Below, one piece after another: positions 35,783 through 44,718 of a stretch of DNA of 44,853 bases. The notes below the pieces were generated by a model that saw only the letters and a program-made list of their open reading frames with translations, was not told where the DNA came from and did not search any database. Positions within the stretch are counted from its first letter, which is position 1; each line of letters begins with the position of its first letter. Where the stretch lies: NCBI RefSeq assembly GCF_018918055.1, contig NZ_JAHLPS010000007.1, positions 1 to 44,853 on the forward strand, read 5' to 3'. The DNA is from Caproiciproducens sp. MSJ-32 (lineage in GTDB: Bacteria; Bacillota; Clostridia; Clostridiales; Clostridiaceae). A program made the position numbers and the translations under genes.

Positions 35783-38700
35783 CTAATTAAATTGTGCCCT
35801 ACTTCCCTTATTAGTAGAAGTAATAACTATTTTAGAATCAATTCTATCCTTTAATTCTTGTACGTGAGATATTATTCCTACTACTCTGCCATCATTTTGA
35901 AGCTCAACTAAACATTCTATGGCATTATCTAAAGATTCAGAATCTAAAGTTCCAAAACCTTCATCAACAAAAATAGTATCCAACTGTATTCCTCCTGAAT
36001 AAGCCTGCACAACATCTGCCAAGCCTAAAGCCATTGATAGGGAGGCTTTAAATGCTTCTCCACCTGATAAAGTTTTTACATCCCTAGCTTTCCCTGTATA
36101 ATTATCAAATACTTCTAAATCTAAACCTTGTCCTTTTCTCTTATCTCCAAGTTCCTCTTTTCTTAAAAGTTCAAATCTGTTACAGCTCATTCTAGAAAGC
36201 CTTAAATTAGCTGCTGTGATTATATCCTCAAAATAAGAGGCTAAAACATACCTTTCAAAACTTATTTTTCTATTGTTATCACCATTAATTATCTTTGAAA
36301 GCCTTCCTATAGTACTATATTTCTTTTCATCTTTTTCAATCAACTCATTATTTTTTTTAATCTTATCTAACAGCCTTGTATTTTGCTCAATCTTAGAATA
36401 TAGTTTTTTTTCATTATCCTGTAGCTTTAGCTTTTCATCTTTATAATTTTCAATTTTTAATTCTAATTCCTTAACATCTCTTTTAACAAGACCTTCGCAT
36501 TCCTTAGTTATCTCAATTAACATTTTCTCTGTATTAGTAAAATTATTATTATAGTTATTAATTTCCTTTTCTAAAGCTTCTATTTCAGATTCTTTAAGCT
36601 GGCTATTTTTATAATCACGACCATCTTTAAAACCTAAGGCCAAGGTCTTTTCCTTAAATATTTCAATTGATAGTTCTAATTCTTTTTTTGTTTCTCTTAA
36701 TCTTATTTCTAAAGATCGCTTATTTCCATTTTCCTTATCTAAATTAGATTTTACTAAATTATATTCTATTTCTGCTTTTTCATAATTTCTTTTTAATTCT
36801 TCTAATTTAAAATTAGTTTCTTTTCTTATACTTTCAAGTTCATTAAAAGTTTTAACTTCTCCATTAAATTCTTCTACTATATTTTTTAAGTTGGTCTCTT
36901 CTATTTTTAGATTTTCTTTATAAAATAATAATTCTTTATTTTTCTCCTCTAGATTATTTCTTAATTTCTCAATTCTCTCTTCTTTATCTTTCTTTTCCTT
37001 AATCTTTTCTTCTTCCGTATCAACAAACTTACTTATTTTTTCTATTTCTTTTTTAATATTTGTCAGTTCTAAATTATTTTCATTAATTAATTCTGATACT
37101 CTATTTATTTCAAAATATAAATCTTCAAAATCCTTTTTATTAAATATTTTCACTAATAAAGGAAGAATTATTTCCTCTTTATTTGATTCTAAATTAGCAT
37201 TTGATTTCGATAAATCCCTATAATATTTTTCCCTATTCTCATACAAGTTGTCTACTTTAGCTTTTGCCTCTTTTACCAATGCCTCATCTATAATTTGACT
37301 ATTTAATACTGCTGGGCTCGGGTGATGTTTTGAACCGCATACTGGACATGGTTCTCCCTCTTTCAAATTCTTTGCAAGTATTCCTGCTTGATTTCTTCTA
37401 AAGGCCTCTTCTAAGCTTTCATAATCATTCTTTGCATTTTTATAAGTCCTATCTGCCTCTTCATAAATATGGGCTAATCTTGAATGTTTATTACTTTCCC
37501 TCTTATAATTTTCTAAAGAATCCAATAATTTATTTAGATCTTCTGTTTTCTTATTTAAATTAACAGCCTTTATTTCTAATTCATTCTTTTTACTCTTCAA
37601 ACTGCTTATATTTTCTAACTCTATTGTTAATTTACTTACTAAATCACTATTATTTCTTATATCCATATTAATACTATTAATATCTTTTTCTAGAGTTATC
37701 AGAACAGTCTTTAATTTATTTACTTTCAACTTATTTTCTTCATATTTTAAAGTCTTTTCTTTTAATTTATTTATTTCATTTAATTTAGTTAATAAATTAT
37801 TTCTTTCTTCTTCTTTACTTTTTTCTTCCTGTAATCTTTTATAGGCTAAGTCATACTCTTTTAGGTACTTTTCTATGTCTTTAATTGACTCTATTAATTT
37901 AAAATTAACTTCATCATTTAAAGATTTTTTATATCTATAATCTTTTTCATAAAGTTCTAGTTTTAATGCCTTTTTTGCTTTTTCAAGAATAAGGGCCTTT
38001 TCCTTATAATTTTCTTTTAGAGATGCTAATTTTTCAAATTCTAATTTTATTGAATCCTTTTTTTCTAATTTTTTATTATTTTCATTTATTATTACTAATT
38101 CTTTAGATAAAATTTCTATTTTCTCTTGAATTTTATCTATTTCAAACTTTAAGGTTAAAAGTTTCTCTTTATCAAATGTTATTTCTTCCTCAAAAGCTTT
38201 TATTATTTGCCCTATATTCATGTCCTTTGCAGCTACTAATTCTTTTAAATTTATATTTTCATCATTAATTATAAAAGCTTTAATATTATTTTCCCTATCC
38301 CTTTGAATAAGCTCAATATTTCTTTTTAATTCATTTACTTCATTTTTTATATTCTGTTGAATATCTGAAAATATTTTTGTTCCAAATATCTTTCTAAATA
38401 TCTCTTCTTTCTTATCACTATCAGAATTTAATAATTTCTTAAATTCTCCTTGAGGAATCATAACTAATTGCTTAAATTGTTCAGAATTAATTCCTAAAAT
38501 CTCTTCAATCCCTCTAGTAACTTCCTTATATCCTGTTATAATTTTGTCTTTATACTTTAACTCTGCAGAAGCCTTGCTTTCCGTAAATCCCTCTCCTCTT
38601 TGTTTTTTTCTATAATATTGGGGAGATCTTTTTACATAATAATCTTTATTTCTCATTGAAAACCATAGCTCAACTTCTGTCTTAGTTTCTGGTGAAGCAA

Positions 38701-38911
38701 AATCACTTCTTAAATTTTTACCATCCCTTTCGCTTCCGCTTGCTTCCCCAAAAAGAGCAAAATTAATAGCATCGAAAATTGTTGTCTTTCCAGCTCCTGT
38801 ATTTCCCGTTATTACAAATATATTTTTATCTTTCAGATTTTCTTCAAAATTTAATTCTTGTCTTTCCGCATAAGGTCCAAAAGCTGATATTACTAACTTT
38901 TTAATCTTCAT
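35783..38911 (-). CDS. sbcC: Exonuclease subunit SbcC
   Basis: A 1042-residue SMC-like ATPase of the SbcCD (Mre11-Rad50) complex that opens DNA hairpins and double-strand ends. Walker A is GNTGAGKT at residues 36-43. Two long coiled coils (about 180-500 and 560-850) flank the zinc hook CPVC at about 521-524. The C-terminal half has the signature TLSGGEAFKASLSMALGLAD and Walker B IFVDEGFGTLD. Length is normal. It lies one base after sbcD, so the two are translated together. Confidence 0.96.
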   Translation of the reverse strand: MKIKKLVISAFGPYAERQELNFEENLKDKNIFVITGNTGAGKTTIFDAINFALFGEASGSERDGKNLRSDFASPETKTEVELWFSMRNKDYYVKRSPQYYRKKQRGEGFTESKASAELKYKDKIITGYKEVTRGIEEILGINSEQFKQLVMIPQGEFKKLLNSDSDKKEEIFRKIFGTKIFSDIQQNIKNEVNELKRNIELIQRDRENNIKAFIINDENINLKELVAAKDMNIGQIIKAFEEEITFDKEKLLTLKFEIDKIQEKIEILSKELVIINENNKKLEKKDSIKLEFEKLASLKENYKEKALILEKAKKALKLELYEKDYRYKKSLNDEVNFKLIESIKDIEKYLKEYDLAYKRLQEEKSKEEERNNLLTKLNEINKLKEKTLKYEENKLKVNKLKTVLITLEKDINSINMDIRNNSDLVSKLTIELENISSLKSKKNELEIKAVNLNKKTEDLNKLLDSLENYKRESNKHSRLAHIYEEADRTYKNAKNDYESLEEAFRRNQAGILAKNLKEGEPCPVCGSKHHPSPAVLNSQIIDEALVKEAKAKVDNLYENREKYYRDLSKSNANLESNKEEIILPLLVKIFNKKDFEDLYFEINRVSELINENNLELTNIKKEIEKISKFVDTEEEKIKEKKDKEERIEKLRNNLEEKNKELLFYKENLKIEETNLKNIVEEFNGEVKTFNELESIRKETNFKLEELKRNYEKAEIEYNLVKSNLDKENGNKRSLEIRLRETKKELELSIEIFKEKTLALGFKDGRDYKNSQLKESEIEALEKEINNYNNNFTNTEKMLIEITKECEGLVKRDVKELELKIENYKDEKLKLQDNEKKLYSKIEQNTRLLDKIKKNNELIEKDEKKYSTIGRLSKIINGDNNRKISFERYVLASYFEDIITAANLRLSRMSCNRFELLRKEELGDKRKGQGLDLEVFDNYTGKARDVKTLSGGEAFKASLSMALGLADVVQAYSGGIQLDTIFVDEGFGTLDSESLDNAIECLVELQNDGRVVGIISHVQELKDRIDSKIVITSTNKGSRAQFN

Positions 38912-38912
38912 A

Positions 38913-40082
38913 TTAATCTTCTTCCTCCTTAGCCTTATCCATTACATTTGTAATAATCTCTAGTTCTTCACTGCTGCATTCTTCACCAACTATATCTCTA
39001 TAAAAATCCTTAAACAAAGTTATAGTGGATTTTTCCTTTATATCAGCTATTTTCCTTTCTGACCCCTGCTTATTAAGTTTCTCTTCCCTTATTAACTCCA
39101 TTACATTTGGATAAACAGTTCTAAGCTTTGCCATTGGATCTAAAATTTCACCTTTATCCTTTAATATTATCTTTATATAATCTTCCTTGCTTAAATTATC
39201 ATTTATAGAATTATTTATTATATCATCAAGATAACCTTCTATTATTCTAAAATCTCTTTTAGGTATCAATTTATAAAAACTTACATCAATATTTCCCTCT
39301 GAATCTAAATTAACTATATTTATTCCCTTTTTTTGATTTACTTCTGAAAAAGAATATTTCATTAAAGAGCCTGAATATCTTATATTTTCGTTTCCTACTT
39401 TTTGTGGACCGTGCAAATGACCAAGAGCTGTATAATTAAACTTTTCAAAGAGCTTTACATCAATAAAATCAGTTCCCCCTATAGAAATAGGCTTTTCTGA
39501 ATCCGATTCAATTAACTCCTCAAAATTACCATCTCTTATTTTGGTTACATATCCATGGGCAATAGCAACATTTCTCTCTTTTTCTTCTATATCTTTATTT
39601 ATTTCATCTATAATTTTTTTCATTGCATCATTTGGTGTTCTTATATTTTCATCTTCATATAAGTCCCTTACAATAGGAAGATCTGCAAAAGGAATTGGAT
39701 AAAAATTCACCTTTCCAAATTCATCTTCTAAAACAATTTTTTCGATATTTCTTTTTAAATTTCCTATAATATATAATCCGCTTCGTCTTAATAGTGAACT
39801 TCCAAAATCTAACCTTTCATTACTATCATGATTACCTGCTATAGCTATTACAGGTGTTTTTAGATCTATCACTATTTTTTCAAAAGTTTTATTTAGTAAC
39901 TCAACCGCTTGTACAGGTGGTATTGATCTATCATATAAATCGCCTGCTATTACTAATACATCTGGCTTTTCTTCATCTATTGCTTTAAATAATTCTTCTA
40001 AAATATATTCTTGATCTTCTGTCATATAAAAGCCATTTACAAGCTTTCCTATATGCCAGTCCCCCATATGAAATATTTTCAT
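38913..40082 (-). CDS. sbcD: Exonuclease subunit SbcD
   Basis: A 389-residue Mre11-type nuclease. The metallophosphatase motifs are all present: GDWHIGK near the start, AGDLYDR, AGNHDSNERL, AHGYV and ALGHLHGPQ. The C-terminal domain binds the SbcC coiled coil. It is the first gene of sbcDC. GGGGGGATTAA precedes the ATG. An inverted repeat (40125-40148) lies in its leader. Confidence 0.96.
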   Translation of the reverse strand: MKIFHMGDWHIGKLVNGFYMTEDQEYILEELFKAIDEEKPDVLVIAGDLYDRSIPPVQAVELLNKTFEKIVIDLKTPVIAIAGNHDSNERLDFGSSLLRRSGLYIIGNLKRNIEKIVLEDEFGKVNFYPIPFADLPIVRDLYEDENIRTPNDAMKKIIDEINKDIEEKERNVAIAHGYVTKIRDGNFEELIESDSEKPISIGGTDFIDVKLFEKFNYTALGHLHGPQKVGNENIRYSGSLMKYSFSEVNQKKGINIVNLDSEGNIDVSFYKLIPKRDFRIIEGYLDDIINNSINDNLSKEDYIKIILKDKGEILDPMAKLRTVYPNVMELIREEKLNKQGSERKIADIKEKSTITLFKDFYRDIVGEECSSEELEIITNVMDKAKEEED

Positions 40083-40124
40083 TTAATCCCCCCATTTTTT
40101 CAGATTTCAATTTTTAGTTTAAGA

Positions 40125-40148
40125 AGATTTTCAGATTACTGAAAATCT
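40125..40148 (-). promoter_or_regulatory. Inverted repeat in the sbcD leader
   Basis: AGATTTTCAG, ATTA and CTGAAAATCT form perfect 10-base arms, 43 bases before sbcD. A further half site CAGATTT is at about 40101. It may be an operator or an RNA hairpin; it does not look like the clostridial LexA box. Confidence 0.4.
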
Positions 40149-40236
40149 ACATTCTATTTATTTTATATTATACATTATTTTAATATCTATTTATTGAATA
40201 TTATCTAAAAACAATAACTCAAAAATTTAAAATAAA

Positions 40237-40266
40237 AAAGACTGCTATATCTATTAACAGTCCTTT
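40237..40266 (-). terminator. Terminator of the ECF S-component gene
   Basis: On the minus strand a GGACTG/CAGTC stem with flanking A/T pairs and one bulge is followed by TTTTTTATTTT, 17 bases past the stop. Confidence 0.65.
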
Positions 40267-40283
40267 CCTATTACTATTTATTC

Positions 40284-40805
40284 TTATGCTGCTCTTTTTT
40301 CATTCAAAAGAGAAATAGTATCTTTTCCTTGAGCCTTATTTAATGACTTTGCTACTAAATATGCTAGAAAAGCATCAATAAAATGATGAACCATTGTTCC
40401 TACTATAGTAATTAAAACAATCGTATAAGAATCAATTCCAAAAGGTATTATAGCTAGTCCTTCTAAAACACCATGAATAGGTGCAGTTACAGCTATAGCT
40501 CCTTTATAATTTTCATTCTTTCTAAATATTTTTCCTCCAATATAGCCAACAATAATGTGAGTCGCTGCTCTAAGGGCAACTACAGGTGCTGATGTTATAA
40601 AAAATCCTATTGTTGAACCTAGACCAACTATTGCAGCTACTTTGGGCGAAATTAACATTGCAATAAATAAAGGAACATGAGATGCTAAAGTAGCTGTAAA
40701 AGGTCCAACTATTATTTTTAAAAATCCAAAAGAAATAGGAATAATAAGTGATAATGCCACCAATAGTGCAGCTAGTACCATTTGTTTAATTTTAGTGCTA
40801 TGCAT
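40284..40805 (-). CDS. ECF transporter S component (substrate unknown)
   Basis: A 173-residue hydrophobic protein with about five or six membrane helices and the look of a vitamin-binding S component: a short basic N terminus, then VLAALLVALSLIIP, GPFTATLASHVPLFIAMLIS and a central glycine-rich helix pair. S components bind a vitamin or precursor and use a shared energising module coded elsewhere. The substrate cannot be read; niacin, queuosine precursor or folate types are all possible. The start is the ATG behind AGGAGGGG; a longer form nine codons upstream contains this site. Single gene with promoter and terminator. Confidence 0.75.
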   Translation of the reverse strand: MHSTKIKQMVLAALLVALSLIIPISFGFLKIIVGPFTATLASHVPLFIAMLISPKVAAIVGLGSTIGFFITSAPVVALRAATHIIVGYIGGKIFRKNENYKGAIAVTAPIHGVLEGLAIIPFGIDSYTIVLITIVGTMVHHFIDAFLAYLVAKSLNKAQGKDTISLLNEKRAA

Positions 40806-40821
40806 TTTACCCCTCCTAAAG

Positions 40822-40862
40822 TGTATATACATTAGTATAATATTATATTTACACCTTGTAAA
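40822..40862 (-). promoter_or_regulatory. Promoter of the ECF gene with palindrome at the start site
   Basis: TTTACA (40862-40857), a 17-base spacer and TATACT (40839-40834) on the minus strand. The perfect palindrome TGTATATACA (40822-40831) covers the expected transcription start, as a repressor site would. Confidence 0.55.
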
Positions 40863-40956
40863 TACTTTTAATAAAATAATTATTTTTATTATTATTCATA
40901 GATATTTCCTAAATTAATATAATTTATAATGAGTTAATATTTAAGCGAGGTAATTT

Positions 40957-41736
40957 ATGTTTGAAAATAATACAATAATTCCTTTAACTCTTTCATTATT
41001 AGCAGGACTATCAACAATCTTAGGCGCTTTTGTAGTCTTCTTTGCTAATTTTAATAAGAATAAATTAATTACATTTTCCCTAGCTTTCTCAGCCGGAGTA
41101 ATGATGACAGTTTCCTTTATCGACCTATTTATGTCTTCTATGGATAATCTCTGCAAAAATTATGGAAACCTTATTGGAATATTCTATTCTATAACTTTTT
41201 TAATTTCTGGCGCTTTAATTACAGCATTAATAGATAAACTTCTTGATAAAAATAGTATAGTAAAAAATCAAAGAAATTCTTCAAAAAATTTATTTAGAGT
41301 TGGTTTAATCTCAATGCTTGGACTTATGATTCATAACTTCCCTGAAGGAGTAGCAACCTTTATTTCCGGTTATGAAAATCTTTCTTTAGGAATATCTGTA
41401 GCATTAGCAATTTCCCTACATAATATTCCTGAAGGTATTTCTATATCTTTACCAATTTATTATTCAACTAAGAGCAAGTATAAAGCCTTTAAATACTGTT
41501 TTTTATCTGGAATTGCTGAACCCCTTGGAGCTCTTGCAGCCTTCTTATTTTTAAAACCTTACATAAATGAAACTATTTTATCATTAACCTTCTTATTGGT
41601 AGCAGGAATAATGTTATACATTTCTTTTATGGAACTTATTCCTACTGCAAAATCCTATGGATACAATAAACTTTACGCAATTTCCTTATTTCTTGGAATA
41701 TGTATTATACCAATAAGTCATGTTTTTGTGGCCTAG
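40957..41736 (+). CDS. ZIP family metal transporter (ZupT-like)
   Basis: A 259-residue membrane protein with about eight helices. It has the paired metal-binding motifs HNFPEG (about residue 130) and HNIPEG (about 155) on adjacent helices, then SGIAEPLGA. ZIP proteins import zinc, iron or manganese. The central loop (about 85-110) is short and lacks the histidine run of some relatives. GAGGTAATTT precedes the ATG. A TATAAT box is at about 40917-40922, but its -35 is weak. No Fur or Zur box was recognised. Confidence 0.92.
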   Translation: MFENNTIIPLTLSLLAGLSTILGAFVVFFANFNKNKLITFSLAFSAGVMMTVSFIDLFMSSMDNLCKNYGNLIGIFYSITFLISGALITALIDKLLDKNSIVKNQRNSSKNLFRVGLISMLGLMIHNFPEGVATFISGYENLSLGISVALAISLHNIPEGISISLPIYYSTKSKYKAFKYCFLSGIAEPLGALAAFLFLKPYINETILSLTFLLVAGIMLYISFMELIPTAKSYGYNKLYAISLFLGICIIPISHVFVA

Positions 41737-41788
41737 TCTCCAAAAAGAATTATCAATAAACAATTTAGCTAATTTTTTAATTCAAAAT

Positions 41789-41815
41789 AAAAACGCCTAA
41801 AAAATAGGCGTTTTT
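41789..41815. terminator. Bidirectional terminator
   Basis: AAAAACGCCTA, a 5-base loop and TAGGCGTTTTT form a perfect stem with T runs on both strands. It lies between the convergent ZIP gene and the 172-residue gene. Confidence 0.92.
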
Positions 41816-41858
41816 ATATTTTCTTTTCATTTATTATTAACTATCAGACATACTATCT

Positions 41859-42377
41859 TTAGTCTTTATATTTTAAAGTTAAACTTATTATTTTCTTAAC
41901 TAATAAAGCTGCAATTGGATATGGTATGTTATATAATTTTAATATTTTTATTACAGCTTCATCTGTCTCTTCGATTTTCTTAAATATTTTTTCTACATCA
42001 GATTTCTTTCCCCTTATATCTTTAAAATCTTCAATAAATAAATCAAATTCCCTTAATACCTTCATATGTCTTGGTTCATTTTGAGGAATTTGACAACTAA
42101 GATAAGATTCGTCTGCATAAATTTCTATTGGATATTCAGTATCCACTTCTGGAATATAATCAATATCAGCATAAAAATTTTCATCTTCTTTGACATTATT
42201 TATTGGGGTTGCAAAATCATATAAAAAATTATTTGTAATTCCATTTAAACCTGTATCAGTTAAATTTTGTATCGTTTGCCCCATTGCATTGCTACATAAT
42301 AAATTTGAACTTGTATCCATAGGTATAAATTTTAGGTCATCATTTTCAGCTGTATGTTTAACTTCTGAATTCTCCAT
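41859..42377 (-). CDS. Hypothetical protein (172 aa)
   Basis: I do not recognise this protein. The N-terminal two thirds are acidic and Asn-rich and look disordered (repeated Asp, Glu and Asn, with EIYADESYLSCQIP). The C-terminal third is helical and charged (LFIEDFKDIRGKKSDVEKIF) and ends in IAALLVKKIISLTLKYK. No signal peptide or membrane span is convincing. TTTGGAGGAAATAA precedes the ATG. It is divergent from the class V aminotransferase gene, sharing a 145-base control region. A spore-related role would be a guess. Confidence 0.75.
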   Translation of the reverse strand: MENSEVKHTAENDDLKFIPMDTSSNLLCSNAMGQTIQNLTDTGLNGITNNFLYDFATPINNVKEDENFYADIDYIPEVDTEYPIEIYADESYLSCQIPQNEPRHMKVLREFDLFIEDFKDIRGKKSDVEKIFKKIEETDEAVIKILKLYNIPYPIAALLVKKIISLTLKYKD

Positions 42378-42457
42378 TTATTTCCTCCAAAAAAATAATC
42401 TAATATATGTATATGTCCCATATTATATATGTTTCCTTAAATATTGGAACTTTCTAA

Positions 42458-42482
42458 AATAGGTTAATAGCACCAACCTATT
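42458..42482 (+). promoter_or_regulatory. Inverted repeat in the divergent control region
   Basis: AATAGGTT, a 9-base centre and AACCTATT. The right arm touches TTGTCA (42481-42486), a possible -35 box of the aminotransferase gene, so a bound repressor could block it. The owner of the site is unknown. Confidence 0.45.
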
Positions 42483-42522
42483 GTCAAATGAATAAAATAT
42501 AGAATATACGGGAGGTAATGCT

Positions 42523-43818
42523 ATGTATGATTCTAATGATAATCCTTTAAGAAGTTTATTTATTGGACTAGATAAGAAAGTTCCAATTTTAAATAATAAA
42601 GAAATAATTCCTATTAATTTTGATAATGCTGCCACAACTCCAGTTTTTAAAAGTGTCCTTAAAGAAATAACTGAAGCTTGTGAATTATATGGAGCCATTG
42701 GAAGGGGTACTGGCCAAAAATCAGAATATTGCACAAATAGATATCATAAATGTAGGGATTATATTTTAGATTTTTTTAATGCTCCGAAAGATAAGTATAC
42801 AGTTATTTTTGTAGGAAACACTACTGAGGGCCTAAATAGACTTTCAAATATTTTAATTGAAAATAAAAGTGATATCATTATAACAACAAGAATGGAACAT
42901 CATTCAAATGATCTTCCTTGGAGAGGAAAATGTATTGTCAAATATGTGGAAGTAGATAATAATGGCAGACTAAAACTCGATGAACTAGAATACTTATTAG
43001 AAAAATATAAAGGCCAAGTAAAAATTGTTACTTTAACTGCTGCTTCGAATGTTACTGGCTATATTAATAACTTATCTTTTATCGCTAAACTAGTTCACAG
43101 TTACAATGCAAAATTAATTGTAGATGGAGCCCAAATTGTTGCTCATAAAAAATTAAATATATATCCTGGAAATAAGCAGGAGGCAATAGATTTTCTAGTA
43201 TTTTCTGCTCATAAAATTTATGCTCCTTTTGGTAGTGGTGCAATTATAGGCCTTAGAGAAAGCTTTGAAAGATTAAATAATGACTATAAAGGCGGAGGAA
43301 CAGTAGAAGGAGTTTTTGATGATTTTGAAATTTATCTACCTCCTCCTGAAAAAAATGAAGCTGGCAGTCCAAACTTTTTTGGTGCAATAGCTTTAGTTCA
43401 AGCAATGAAGGAGATAGAAAAAATAGGATTTAAGACTATAGAAGAAAATGAAAAAAAGTTATTAAAAATGACTGTAGATGGATTAAAATCCATAAAAAAA
43501 GTAATAACTTATGGTGATAATGATAATATATCTGATAGACTTGGCATTGTAATATTTAATATAGAAGGCCTTTATGATATAGATACTGCTAAATATTTAT
43601 CAACTTTACGAGCTATAGCTGTTAGGCAAGGGGCCTTTTGCGCTCACCCTTATGTAAATAGATTATTACATTACCATAATGAAAAAAATAATAATTTATA
43701 TAGGAATAACTATTGTAAATTAACAGGAATGGTAAGAGCAAGCTTTGGATTATATAATTCCATAAATGAAGTTGAAACATTCTTAAACACTGTTGAACTA
43801 ATTACTAAAATTATATAA
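42523..43818 (+). CDS. Class V aminotransferase, cysteine desulfurase-like
   Basis: A 431-residue PLP enzyme of the fold shared by NifS/SufS and isopenicillin epimerase-like proteins. The PLP-binding lysine is Lys231 in VFSAHKIYAPFG. VDGAQIVAHKKL holds the ring-contact Asp. TRMEHHSND is the substrate-side His motif. Cys373 in GAFCAHPYV matches the active cysteine position of group II desulfurases, so sulfur transfer is possible, but no suf or isc partner is adjacent. An N-terminal 35-residue extension precedes INFDNAATTPV. GGGAGG stands seven bases before the ATG. The exact substrate is unclear. Confidence 0.88.
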   Translation: MYDSNDNPLRSLFIGLDKKVPILNNKEIIPINFDNAATTPVFKSVLKEITEACELYGAIGRGTGQKSEYCTNRYHKCRDYILDFFNAPKDKYTVIFVGNTTEGLNRLSNILIENKSDIIITTRMEHHSNDLPWRGKCIVKYVEVDNNGRLKLDELEYLLEKYKGQVKIVTLTAASNVTGYINNLSFIAKLVHSYNAKLIVDGAQIVAHKKLNIYPGNKQEAIDFLVFSAHKIYAPFGSGAIIGLRESFERLNNDYKGGGTVEGVFDDFEIYLPPPEKNEAGSPNFFGAIALVQAMKEIEKIGFKTIEENEKKLLKMTVDGLKSIKKVITYGDNDNISDRLGIVIFNIEGLYDIDTAKYLSTLRAIAVRQGAFCAHPYVNRLLHYHNEKNNNLYRNNYCKLTGMVRASFGLYNSINEVETFLNTVELITKII

Positions 43819-43850
43819 AAATAAAGGGCTTTTAATAGAGCCCTTTATTT
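43819..43850. terminator. Bidirectional terminator between the aminotransferase gene and trmB
   Basis: AAATAAAGGGCT, an 8-base loop and AGCCCTTTATTT form a perfect stem; the plus strand continues with T. It serves the aminotransferase gene and the convergent trmB. Confidence 0.9.
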
Positions 43851-43859
43851 TTTATTCTT

Positions 43860-44516
43860 TCATTTTTTTGCAATTAAAAATTTAGTTGGTATTCCTTGCT
43901 CTGTAAACATTCTTTCATGCTCAGTTTCAACATTTCCCACAAAGTCACTGTTATGTAAATCATAAGTTATATATTCTATGCTAAATTTTGCTTCTTTAAA
44001 ATACTCTAAAGATTCTTCAAACAACTCATCATCATCTGTTTTGAAATAAATTTCTCCACCATCAATTAAAAACTCTCTATAATTATTTAATTGTCTTGTA
44101 TGAGTTAATCTTCTTTTCTTATGTCTCTCTTTTGGCCATGGATTACAAAAATTAATATATATTCTATGTACTATATCTTCCCTGCTAAAAACATCTGAAA
44201 TTAAAGCTATTTCTTGGGCCATAAGCTTCAAATTATCAACTTCTCTGCCTTTTTCTTCATATGCCCTTTCAATATTTCTTTTAGCCAAGACTAAAACTTC
44301 ATCTTTTATATCTATTGCTATATAGTTTATATTTGGATTTTCTGCACCATGAACAGCAATAAAAGTTCCTTTTCCACAGCCTAATTCTAAATAAATTGGA
44401 TTTTCTTTATTTTTAAATTGTACTGCCCATTTACCTTTATAATCCTTTGGATTTTTTATAAAGAAATCACATTTTTCAAGTTCAGGCCTAGCCCATGGTT
44501 TCTTTCTTATTCTCAT
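43860..44516 (-). CDS. trmB: tRNA (guanine-N7-)-methyltransferase TrmB
   Basis: A 218-residue class I methyltransferase making m7G46 in tRNA. It starts [13 protein letters not shown]. The SAM loop is [11 protein letters not shown], and [16 protein letters not shown] is the signature near the catalytic Asp. [13 protein letters not shown] follows. GGAG eight bases before MRIRKK sets the start; an in-frame ATG six codons earlier contains that ribosome site. Single gene. Confidence 0.96.
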   Translation of the reverse strand: MRIRKKPWARPELEKCDFFIKNPKDYKGKWAVQFKNKENPIYLELGCGKGTFIAVHGAENPNINYIAIDIKDEVLVLAKRNIERAYEEKGREVDNLKLMAQEIALISDVFSREDIVHRIYINFCNPWPKERHKKRRLTHTRQLNNYREFLIDGGEIYFKTDDDELFEESLEYFKEAKFSIEYITYDLHNSDFVGNVETEHERMFTEQGIPTKFLIAKK

Positions 44517-44602
44517 ATTATTCACTCCATCCATTAAGATTCATAACAATTATACCTTAACAATAACTAGTTCTCAATGGATAGTTTATTATTGAAAATA
44601 AA

Positions 44603-44642
44603 AAAGAAGCTATAACACCTCTTACTTGTGTTATGCTTCTTT
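44603..44642 (-). terminator. Terminator of the rubrerythrin-type gene
   Basis: AAAGAAGC-ATAACAC and GTGTTAT-GCTTCTTT form a 15-bp stem with one bulge. It is followed by six T on the minus strand. Confidence 0.85.
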
Positions 44643-44718
44643 CCTAGTTTAGGATTTTCAACCCAACTGAAATTATCCTTAACTATAATTTTTACTTTTG
44701 GATAATAATTACTATAGC

